In this document: one piece after another, positions 9,801 to 15,993 of the stretch
How positions within the stretch are numbered: the stretch's first letter is position 1
Layout: the number at the start of each line of letters is the position of its first letter
Source: Paenibacillus sp. Marseille-Q4541
Lineage (GTDB): Bacteria > Bacillota > Bacilli > Paenibacillales > Paenibacillaceae
Reading direction: 5' to 3'
Length of the DNA: 64,000 bases
NCBI RefSeq assembly: GCF_018310695.1
Contig: NZ_JAGXCY010000010.1
Location: 62,001 to 126,000, forward strand
The notes under the pieces: model-generated
The model's input: the letters and a program-made list of their open reading frames with translations, nothing else
Told to the model about the DNA's origin: nothing
The model's database searches: none
Made by a program: the position numbers and the translations under genes

Positions 9801-10090
9801 AAAATTCTTTCCCAAACGTTGGAACCCTTGCCGAAGTTCACCCATGCAGTGACCGTCAGCCCCGTGTTATCGCTTACATCTTTAAGTAAACCGGATGGTA
9901 ACTGTAAATAGGATGTTCCATTTCGCCCCCCCGAAAAAGTAGCAGCGGATCTGGCATAAACGAAAGAGAATTGTGGTGTCAGCTCACCGGAAGCTACTCC
10001 ATTATGCCCGTTTCCTGAGCTGTCTTCACCGATGTTTTCCACATTATCGAATTTGTAATGTGCGATGAGTTTTTCTTTGAAACTGCTCAT
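6884..10090 (-). CDS. Multidomain alpha-L-arabinofuranosidase (LamG + Ig-like + GH51), ended early by an in-frame stop
   Basis: 1068 codons before the premature TAA; 1253 residues if read through. Domain order: LamG/concanavalin-like fold (about 7-230), a short Ig-like module (about 240-325), then the GH51 unit beginning YGLFYEDINNAADGGIYAEL, with an embedded carbohydrate-binding-like beta domain (about 420-545) and the (beta/alpha)8 barrel. The predicted acid/base is Glu721 (LGVGNENFG) and the nucleophile Glu853 (VFVGEYAS); both are intact upstream of the stop. It releases terminal arabinose from arabinan or arabinoxylan fragments. The start ATG at 10090 has AGGAGG 7 nt upstream. No signal peptide is visible, so it is probably cytoplasmic and acts on imported oligosaccharides. 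The missing C-terminal sandwich (6329-6883) may affect folding. Confidence 0.88.
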   Translation of the reverse strand: MSSFKEKLIAHYKFDNVENIGEDSSGNGHNGVASGELTPQFSFVYARSAATFSGGRNGTSYLQLPSGLLKDVSDNTGLTVTAWVNFGKGSNVWERIFDFGKGEKSPNIFLTRQLRGTLNAGDDLVVDPGRGFVSGEWMHIALSVVGTKEGKLGSAGPIVYVNGERIADGSISQTSSGNYAKLRRWFDTFKDTANYCQNYIGRSQYPADVDFTGALSDFRIYQAGLTMDEVIEVMCESLTDEEIVKLADKYLSFPTKIITRDVSLPASLLGDKVQVSWNSSRPESLSHSGEVQSITFPEEIRLSAVLRKGESTLSKHFDTTVVPEQLPPYTVTIHGNQKVADISEVMYGLFYEDINNAADGGIYAELVQNRSFESFAFDTYSPESGACGCSTGRNRDPLFAWSGDTHQMNVQNKGGLNEHFGLDDPDVNAYYVTVQEGATIRNRGFSDSNQHCAMSIKQGENYDFTVWAKSDALGAITVQLQDTNNEPISEPFTIHIEGGGSWKKYGKQDQHSIVLTGTKTALGQLVLTFKGDISIDMVSLMPQNVWGADSNGGNKISASAHANYTGNPNYRLRKDLVQALVDLHPTFLRFPGGCISEGSFIWENVYDWKESIGEVERRKENYNVWGYMMTMGLGYMEYFQLAEDLNALPVPVMACGVLCQARSNYAHPAGGALREYYIKNFTDLIDFALSTDTDHNEWARVRSSMGHPEPFDLRYLGVGNENFGYEFFANVEVFKTSIDEYMKLHYPNHELHIISTVGAQADDDAYQQGWKFLSGNLTGSAQVAFADGIEVIEETVTWYENQKNYMDTIADEHYYRSNEYLLNNADRYNYYERAYYADGSINWKETSKVFVGEYASTDKNTLAGAVAEAAVMTGFENNADVVRMAAYAPLFNKVLTDGTYRWTPDCIWFDDETVWFTPNYYVQQLFAKYAGDQVLGTSFDTYSKGKQVELIPRGGIEIATGNADIVVKKVVVTSNRDGSILFEEDFREQGAPCKAWSLIPGSEGYKAEPGLGLILKSQASGLNGLYLMNDEWTHYKVQVEAHRISGQDGFYIGVGLTDISPEKKDVIE

Positions 10091-10131
10091 TCTATAGCCT
10101 CCTATGTATATCACTATTTAATTTCTATAAA

Positions 10132-10220
10132 TGTAAATCGATTTATAAATATATAAAACGATCATTTACACGTATAGTACTCATTTTGAACAGATTTTTC
10201 AATAACAAATATGTAAAGTG
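10132..10220. repeat. Three TGTAAA-type repeats upstream of the arabinofuranosidase
   Basis: TGTAAATCGAT is at 10132-10142; TGTAAATGAT is at 10161-10170 on the minus strand; TGTAAAGTGAT is at about 10212-10222. The shared TGTAAA core followed by GAT could be an operator for a sugar regulator. The region is AT-rich, so chance is possible. Confidence 0.25.
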
Positions 10221-10235
10221 ATTGATTAGTTCACG

Positions 10236-10262
10236 AAAAAAAGGACTCTACATAGAGTCCTT
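10236..10262 (-). terminator. Rho-independent terminator of ywbE
   Basis: On the minus strand a 9-bp stem (10241-10249 with 10254-10262, core GGACTCT/AGAGTCC), a 4-nt loop and a run of U (10236-10242). It ends the deacetylase-ywbE unit. Confidence 0.8.
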
Positions 10263-10290
10263 TGCTTATTTTAGGCTATAACAATTGGGT

Positions 10291-10488
10291 TTATTTCTGC
10301 AAAATATGCTTTACCCTGCCTACATCGCCACTTGTCAGTCTTACTTTGATTCCATGTGGATGATTAGGTGAATTCGTCAAAATATCCTTTACAATACCTC
10401 TTGTTAATTTCCCCGTTCTTTGATCCTGTTTCAATACAATATCTACTTCAAGACCCGCACGAATATCGGCTCTACTATTCCCATTCAT
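10291..10488 (-). CDS. ywbE: YwbE family small protein
   Basis: 65 aa. It contains the family block IRAGLEVDIVLKQDQRTGK and the NSPNHPHGIKVRL segment, and ends with GRVKHILQK. These are the hallmarks of the small DUF2196/YwbE family, whose function is unknown; the beta-rich, basic sequence suggests a small barrel fold. Start ATG at 10488 was chosen over an upstream ATG at 10521 because GGGGAG sits 9 nt before it and the family starts at MNGNSR. It follows the deacetylase gene by 36 nt and shares its terminator, so the two are probably cotranscribed. Confidence 0.85.
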   Translation of the reverse strand: MNGNSRADIRAGLEVDIVLKQDQRTGKLTRGIVKDILTNSPNHPHGIKVRLTSGDVGRVKHILQK

Positions 10489-10524
10489 TGCTCTCTTCTC
10501 CCCTTCTCCTACATTCCCCAAAAT

Positions 10525-11283
10525 TCAAGGAAGTTCCATGACTTCCTTCTCCTTCGTCTTCAGCAGCTCCGAGACGGTAACAAATTGATATCCTTGCTTT
10601 TTCAATTCAGGTAAAATGCGTTCTAGTGCTTTCACCGTTTGACTTTGTCCGTGTACATTGTCATGAAAAAGAACGATATCCCCATTGCGAGCATTACGAA
10701 GTACTTTATTTATAATACGCTGTTTTCCTGGTCTACTCCAGTCTGCTGTATCCTGATGCCATGACCATAGTACAATGGTATATCCCCTTTTTTTAGCACT
10801 TTCAAGCACAATATCGTTATATACACCACCTGGGGGGCGGAAAAGAGTGGGTTTCGGTGCTCCTGCCTCTTCGATGATCCGGTCTGTATCTTCTAGTTCT
10901 TTCATGTAATCCTCTTTTTTCTTGATTTGATCCGCAAAGGTATGAAAATAGGTGTGATTGCCAACTTCATGTCCTTCCGCTATTTCCCTACGAATAAGGT
11001 GACCTTTGGTTTTTGATTGCTGGCCTACAACAAAGAAAGTAGCTTTCGCATCGTATTTTTTGAGAAGCTCCAAAATTTGCACAGTTTCTTCCTCATCTGG
11101 CCCGTCATCAAAAGTGAAAGCGATCTGTTTCTTGGAAACAGGAGCTTCCCATACGATGTCTCCCCTTTTTTCATAATAAGTCCGATCCTTTATAATAGGC
11201 TGACTTGCTTTTACATCAGGGGCAATCAAAGCACATACAAGCGTAGTGGATGCTAATGCAAATAGCCATTTTCTTATCGTCAT
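10525..11283 (-). CDS. Exported polysaccharide deacetylase (NodB family)
   Basis: 252 aa. An N-terminal signal peptide (RKWLFALASTTLVCALIAP, then VKA/SQ) directs export. The NodB domain shows its five motifs: TFDDGPD (metal and base Asp), HEVGNHTYFH (metal His residues), RPPGG, the DTADW segment, and VLFHDNVHG. It probably removes N-acetyl groups from peptidoglycan or another envelope polysaccharide. Family relatives in Bacillus include PdaB and YheN; I cannot assign which. The start ATG has a GGTGAGG site upstream. It lies directly ahead of ywbE. Confidence 0.9.
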   Translation of the reverse strand: MTIRKWLFALASTTLVCALIAPDVKASQPIIKDRTYYEKRGDIVWEAPVSKKQIAFTFDDGPDEEETVQILELLKKYDAKATFFVVGQQSKTKGHLIRREIAEGHEVGNHTYFHTFADQIKKKEDYMKELEDTDRIIEEAGAPKPTLFRPPGGVYNDIVLESAKKRGYTIVLWSWHQDTADWSRPGKQRIINKVLRNARNGDIVLFHDNVHGQSQTVKALERILPELKKQGYQFVTVSELLKTKEKEVMELP

Positions 11284-11429
11284 ATCATCCTCACCTTACA
11301 TTCGTCTTGTGTACATAACATGCTCAGTAGTATCCCACAAAGAAGAGGAAATATAAAAATTTCGATTTGTAAAAAAATACTTTGAAGTTTCATTACAAAA
11401 TACAGGAAAGGTATCTACCCCTTAACATA

Positions 11430-11476
11430 TTAAAAGAGTTGTCCCCAATGCCATCACAGCAATAAAGACAACTCTT
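11430..11476 (-). terminator. Terminator-like stem-loop after nhaK
   Basis: On the minus strand, AAGAGTTGTC (11467-11476) pairs with GACAACTCTT (11434-11443) over a 23-nt loop, followed by a short U-rich tail. The loop is long, but the 10-bp stem is perfect and well placed after the antiporter. Confidence 0.5.
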
Positions 11477-11492
11477 CCTTCACTCAGTTCAA

Positions 11493-13499
11493 TTATTCTT
11501 CACTAAGGAGATTAGACTCCAAATTATTGATATATTGACGCAAAGATGCTGCCGTATTTCGGTGAATATCCCCCGTCTCAAACATTTCTTGAACCGTATT
11601 TCGTTGTTCCTGGATTGCTTTAATTTGCAGTTCCAGTTTTTTCTCATTGAAAGCATCATCATCTAGCTCCATTGCTCCCCCGCGTAGCATGGACATAATG
11701 CGTTCATAGTTCGAAATAATCGTCAAGGATGCTGCCCGGTTATCTTCGTTCATCTGATTCCGAACTGCCGTAATGGCTTTGTCACAAGTTTGCATACGAA
11801 GGGCACGGGAAGCGTCTGCCCTTTCTCTCATCGGGTGATTCGAATCCACCCTTTTCTTCATGAAGATTCTCCCAATCGTTCGTCCGATACTTCGTAAAGA
11901 AGACCAGATTTGTGATTTCATCCGGCTGGACATTACGATTTCACGGCGATCCAGAACTTTCAAATAAAACATTGCTAGTTCCTCATTTACTTCTCCCGCT
12001 TTCAGGAGATGCTCAATTTCTTTTCGCTCTGCATGAATTGCTTTCATTCGAATAGCCAGTTCTTGTTTTTGATAAGTGCTTCCCCATTTTTTCTTATCAT
12101 CTGAAGCGGAGTATCGAGTTAAATATTTATTTAGATCAGCGACAACCGATAGTACTGCTGCTTTGTTCTCATCATTCATTTCCGATTTTACAGCTAGAAT
12201 CGAACGATGAAACATTTTGGCTAGAGCACGGACTTCAATGACATCGGTTCCAGCTTCCTCTTCTTTGTCAGCAATAATCGGCAGCGCAATACTTGCCGTA
12301 ATTAGCGTCAATAAAATCACACCAGCAGATATAAAGAGGATGAGATCACGTTCAGGAAAAGGGGAGCCATCCATTAATACAAATGGGATTGAAAAAGCAC
12401 CGGCAAGGGTTACGGCCCCGCGTACCCCAGACAACGTTGTTAAAATAATATGTTTAAATATAGGCTTTTCTTGTTTGTTCATCTTCCAAGCTGTCGTTTC
12501 AAACGCATAGATCCATACAAATCGGAGAACAAACAGCATGAGGGTGATGACGAAAATATAGGAAATGATTTGAACATGAATAAAAGCATTATTTTCCCAT
12601 ATCTTACTAATTACGTTCGGAAGCTGTAAGCCGAGAATAACAAACACAAGACCATTTAATATATAGACAATGACGGACCAAGTACTTTCAGCCACGATTT
12701 GCATTTTAGGTTGAATGGTATCTGCACGATCCCGGTCAATAGCATGAATAATACCACCTGCAACAACAGCTAGAATTCCTGATAAGCCAAGTTCTTCACT
12801 CACTAGGTAAATAATAAACGGAGTAATAATTTGAATAAGCATATGAACCGTTACGTCTTCCATCCCAAGTCGTCTAAGCAAAACTCCAAGCTTACGGATA
12901 AGAAAGGACATGATTGCTCCCAGAAGTAATCCTCCGACAGCGATAACGACAAAACTAACGGATGCCTCAGTTAAAGAAAATACACCCGTAACCGTTGCTG
13001 CAAGCGCAAATTTAAATGCGACAAGACCGGAAGCATCATTCATGAGCGCTTCCCCTTCGAGTGTTCGCAGTATGCTTTTCGGTAGATGAACCCGTTCTGC
13101 CATGGCCCCAACAGCTACTGCATCTGTCGGAGACAGAATCGCAGCAAGTGCAAATGCCGCTGGAAGTGGAATGCTAGGAATCAGCATATGAATACCGTAC
13201 CCCGCCACAAGCACTGTTAAAAAAACGAGACCCAAAGCAAGCAATAGAATTGGAGTACGTAGACTCCATAGTTCGTCTCGCGGGGTCTTACGCCCATCAT
13301 TATAAAGGAGCGGAGCTATGAACAGGACAAAAAACAGCTCCGGATTTAATTCCAGATGAACACCGAATGGTAAAATTTCAAAGACAACCCCAAGTGCTAT
13401 TTGAATGAGTGGCACCGGAATAAAAGGAACAAACCGATTAATTACGTTGGATAATCCGATAATTATGAGCAGAATGAGTATTGTAATAAAAAGCTCCAT
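11493..13499 (-). CDS. nhaK: CPA1 family Na+(K+)/H+ antiporter, NhaK-like
   Basis: 668 aa, close to the ~670 aa of Bacillus subtilis NhaK. Residues 1-~400 are membrane helices with the CPA1 signature ALAAILSPTDAVAVGAMAE (ion-binding Asp) followed by LEGEALMNDASGLVAFKF. The remaining ~270 residues form a charged, helical cytoplasmic tail with two related blocks: SILAVKSEMNDENKAAVLSV and KAITAVRNQMNEDNRAASLT. The tail is likely regulatory. The protein exports sodium or potassium in exchange for protons. The start ATG has GAGAGGAAA upstream. It stands alone between terminator structures. Confidence 0.9.
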   Translation of the reverse strand: MELFITILILLIIIGLSNVINRFVPFIPVPLIQIALGVVFEILPFGVHLELNPELFFVLFIAPLLYNDGRKTPRDELWSLRTPILLLALGLVFLTVLVAGYGIHMLIPSIPLPAAFALAAILSPTDAVAVGAMAERVHLPKSILRTLEGEALMNDASGLVAFKFALAATVTGVFSLTEASVSFVVIAVGGLLLGAIMSFLIRKLGVLLRRLGMEDVTVHMLIQIITPFIIYLVSEELGLSGILAVVAGGIIHAIDRDRADTIQPKMQIVAESTWSVIVYILNGLVFVILGLQLPNVISKIWENNAFIHVQIISYIFVITLMLFVLRFVWIYAFETTAWKMNKQEKPIFKHIILTTLSGVRGAVTLAGAFSIPFVLMDGSPFPERDLILFISAGVILLTLITASIALPIIADKEEEAGTDVIEVRALAKMFHRSILAVKSEMNDENKAAVLSVVADLNKYLTRYSASDDKKKWGSTYQKQELAIRMKAIHAERKEIEHLLKAGEVNEELAMFYLKVLDRREIVMSSRMKSQIWSSLRSIGRTIGRIFMKKRVDSNHPMRERADASRALRMQTCDKAITAVRNQMNEDNRAASLTIISNYERIMSMLRGGAMELDDDAFNEKKLELQIKAIQEQRNTVQEMFETGDIHRNTAASLRQYINNLESNLLSEE

Positions 13500-13654
13500 A
13501 CGTCATCATTTCCTCTCTTGCTTCTTTCCTCAGGGCTAGTATCAAGTGATTTCTACGTTTCGTAGTTTCCGTATCCTTGTTCGCTTCTATCCCATTTTTG
13601 ATGTAACATGAAAGGACAGACGACTAAAAAGTAATGAAGCAAAGGATGAATAAC

Positions 13655-13954
13655 ATGGCTTTTGGCATTAGACGAAGTGAGCTTGAGGAGTGGAAAAATC
13701 AAGTCAGGGAAGGTCAAATTGCCTATCTGACTCATTACTGGATTGATCCCCGTTTCCCTAGTATTAAAAGTGTTACCAAGGTAGGGTGCTCCGATCTCAA
13801 GCGGCTGCAGAACTGGTGTAAGGAGCATGATCTTGATCCCAAATATATTCATCATCGAAATCCGTTTCCGCATTTTGATCTACTCGGACCAAGACAAAAG
13901 GAAATACTAAAGCAAGAGATGTTACATCATCATATACAAAGATTTAAATTATAA
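13655..13954 (+). CDS. Conserved small protein, YneQ-like
   Basis: 99 aa. The sequence (MAFGIRRSELEEWK, FLTHYW-like YLTHYWIDPRFP, TKVGCSDLKRL, HFDLLGPRQKEIL) resembles the Bacillus YneQ family as I remember it; no function is known. ATG at 13655 is preceded by AAAGGA at an 8-nt spacing; an upstream ATG at 13634 has no such site. The gene converges with the MarR gene and shares a bidirectional terminator with it. Confidence 0.7.
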   Translation: MAFGIRRSELEEWKNQVREGQIAYLTHYWIDPRFPSIKSVTKVGCSDLKRLQNWCKEHDLDPKYIHHRNPFPHFDLLGPRQKEILKQEMLHHHIQRFKL

Positions 13955-14006
13955 AAAAAAGACCAAACTCCAGCAGCATTGGCTTCAAGAGTTTGGATCT
14001 TTTTAT
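13952..14006. terminator. Bidirectional terminator between the YneQ-like gene and the MarR gene
   Basis: CCAAACTC (13963-13970) pairs with GAGTTTGG (13989-13996). An A-run precedes and a T-run follows on the plus strand, so it can serve both convergent genes. It overlaps the MarR stop codon. Confidence 0.75.
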
Positions 14007-14461
14007 TTAAGAACATTAAGGATTCGATCTTCAATTCTTTTCACGATATCCAAAAATTGCTCTCTTTCCTCTTGTGATAACAGCCCTAAAATCTCTTTAT
14101 TAAAGCGTATCCGATTTTCTCGCATGGCATCCGCGGTTAACTGTCCTTCTTCGGTTAGGGATAACCACACCATTCGTCTGTCTTCATCACTACGAGCACG
14201 AGTAATATAACCTTCACTTTCCAGTTGATTCAGTACAATCGTCGTAGCACCAGAAGAAAGCTGGAGCCGCTTCACAATATCGACCGCCATTAGTCGTTCA
14301 CGAGATAACATATATATGATTTGTATCTTCGTTGGGTTTAACCTGTGGTTAAATTCTTTTTGCTGTTCTGCATATATTTTATTTTTATATCTAATAAAAG
14401 TAGTTAAAAAATGATCAAACGTTTCTAGTTCCGCAGCCTGCAGCTCATAATCATTCGCCAT
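14003..14461 (-). CDS. MarR family transcriptional regulator
   Basis: 152 aa, typical for the family. The winged helix is clear: LNPTKIQIIYMLSRE, DIVKRLQLSSGATTIVLNQLE (recognition helix), then the wing YITRARSDEDRRMVWLSLTEEG. Start ATG at 14461 has GAGGGAG about 9 nt upstream; an earlier ATG at 14500 lies within the candidate operator. A near-perfect palindrome overlaps the predicted promoter, which suggests autorepression. No obvious target gene is divergently arranged; the nearest gene upstream is murB, transcribed in the same direction and separated by its own terminator. Confidence 0.9.
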   Translation of the reverse strand: MANDYELQAAELETFDHFLTTFIRYKNKIYAEQQKEFNHRLNPTKIQIIYMLSRERLMAVDIVKRLQLSSGATTIVLNQLESEGYITRARSDEDRRMVWLSLTEEGQLTADAMRENRIRFNKEILGLLSQEEREQFLDIVKRIEDRILNVLK

Positions 14462-14481
14462 TGAAATTTCTCCCTCTCTGA

Positions 14482-14511
14482 AAACGTATACGTCTATCAT
14501 AGACGATACGT
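14482..14511. promoter_or_regulatory. Candidate MarR operator overlapping the -10 element
   Basis: The palindrome CGTCTATCATAGACG (14491-14505) is flanked by ACGTAT and ATACGT on either side. A minus-strand TATGAT -10 (14496-14501) sits inside it, about 35 nt upstream of the MarR start. Occupancy would block the promoter. Confidence 0.5.
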
Positions 14512-14664
14512 TCAGAAATAGAAATTCATATCATCACATTCACATACAAAAACGAACGATTCAGCACTTTTGCCCCCGAAAAATAGCTATTTTATATAAT
14601 AACTTTATCATAAAGCAATTGTTCAAAACAAGTTTAACCTATGTCCGCTTTCGTATTAAAAACG

Positions 14665-14713
14665 TAAAAAAAGCTTACATGCATGTTCCTAAGGGAACAG
14701 TATGTAAGCTTTT
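14665..14713 (-). terminator. Rho-independent terminator of the murB-like gene
   Basis: An 11-bp outer stem (14670-14680 with 14702-14712) and an inner TGTTCC/GGAACA pair are followed on the minus strand by a U-run (14665-14671). Confidence 0.8.
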
Positions 14714-14742
14714 TACTCTTTTTGTAAATGAAATACTACCTA

Positions 14743-15759
14743 TTATTTCTTTTCAACAATGATCAATTCTTCTTCCGGAATAAATCCGAATGTCTCGTTC
14801 ACCGATTTTTTCACTTGCTCAACCAAATGTACAATATCTTCAGCTTTTGCACTGCCCTGATTGACAATCATATTGCCATGCCAAGAAGAAATGGATGCGC
14901 CGCCACGTACAGTTCCTCTCATGTTTAGGCGGTCAACCACTTTACCCATCGGTTCACCAAAATCGTAGTTATTTTTGAAAACCGACCCGCAAGAAGGATA
15001 ATCAAAATGAAACTTACTTCCCCGATCGTCTACTACACTCTTGAAAGAAGCGGGAACCTCACCTTTATTATCATGAGCCCAAGTCTCCGCCATCGTTGTA
15101 TAGTACTTAAAGAAATTAGGTAGTGCGGATGGATTCTGATATTCTACTACTTGTTCAAGACGAGCTACTTCACGTATCCCCTGCTCAAGTGCCGTAACGT
15201 CAGGATGCCTTAAATACGCTCCTACAATAATCCAATCATTGTTCATAAAGATGGAATTTTTGTAGCTGTACCCGCACCCATCGACATGAATAGACTGTAC
15301 TTCAAAATTCGGATCGTTCAAATCAATATAAAAGGCCGTGTCCAGAATATCGCAAATTTGTCTATTATAATACTTCGCGTTCATATAGATTCCTGCACCT
15401 ACCGTTCCCGGAAGCAGGAAACAAAAATCAAAATCGGATGTACCGGACGCCAGACCAATCAATGCAAGGTGTGACATAGGCATGCCAGCTGAAACAAACC
15501 AGCCCTTTTCATCAATATGGGTCTCTTTAAGCTCCTTAAGACTAATAAAAATCATATTTTCTTTCGGATCATCTGGGAACAGGATGTTGGAACCCATGCC
15601 AAACCAAAACGGCTTTAGTTCCTGTTCTCTCGCAAATTCAAGTACGGACGTTAACTCCTCTATAGTGGTGGGCGCAGCCAAATACTTGGCCTTGCCTCCG
15701 ATCTCATAAGTAGAATAAGCTGATAAATCCGCATTACTTTGTATTAATTGTTTATTCAC
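14743..15759 (-). CDS. murB: MurB-like UDP-N-acetylenolpyruvoylglucosamine reductase
   Basis: 338 aa. FAD-binding features of MurB are visible: YEIGGKAKYLAAP, FGMGSNILF, LPGTVGAGIYMNA, and the C-terminal domain block YPSCGSVFKNN (proton-donor Ser) with GGASISSWHGNMIVNQG. It would reduce the enolpyruvyl group to make UDP-MurNAc for peptidoglycan. The sequence departs from usual MurB in several motifs (KYYNRQ after the MNA motif, and SSWHGN where SxxHAN is common), so it may be a second, specialised copy. GTG start at 15759 has AGGAGGG 7 nt upstream. It is not in a mur operon and is flanked by its own terminator. Confidence 0.8.
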   Translation of the reverse strand: MNKQLIQSNADLSAYSTYEIGGKAKYLAAPTTIEELTSVLEFAREQELKPFWFGMGSNILFPDDPKENMIFISLKELKETHIDEKGWFVSAGMPMSHLALIGLASGTSDFDFCFLLPGTVGAGIYMNAKYYNRQICDILDTAFYIDLNDPNFEVQSIHVDGCGYSYKNSIFMNNDWIIVGAYLRHPDVTALEQGIREVARLEQVVEYQNPSALPNFFKYYTTMAETWAHDNKGEVPASFKSVVDDRGSKFHFDYPSCGSVFKNNYDFGEPMGKVVDRLNMRGTVRGGASISSWHGNMIVNQGSAKAEDIVHLVEQVKKSVNETFGFIPEEELIIVEKK

Positions 15760-15993
15760 TATAAGTCCCTCCTACTGCTGCACAAAACAAAAGCGCTTCA
15801 TGATGTCTAACCATTATATACAATTATATAGTATGTAGCCATTATGTATACGCACCTCTTTGAAGTCAAATTTATTAAGAATTCATAAAACAGTCGGTAT
15901 GTTTATTAGCAACTTTCTTAAGTAGTTATGAATCTTTTCTCTTTCGTCCATACTATGGAGAATTATGAGACGACAGGGGAGGCAATTACACCA

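Noticed and set aside
1..10090. Missing ABC ATPase gene as a sign of a broken transporter
   Set aside because: CUT1 importers of this type commonly use a shared MsmX-like ATPase encoded elsewhere, so its absence is normal.
13553..13873. Reading frame opposite the YneQ-like gene
   Set aside because: It has no ribosome binding site, no family features and lies fully antisense to a better-supported gene.
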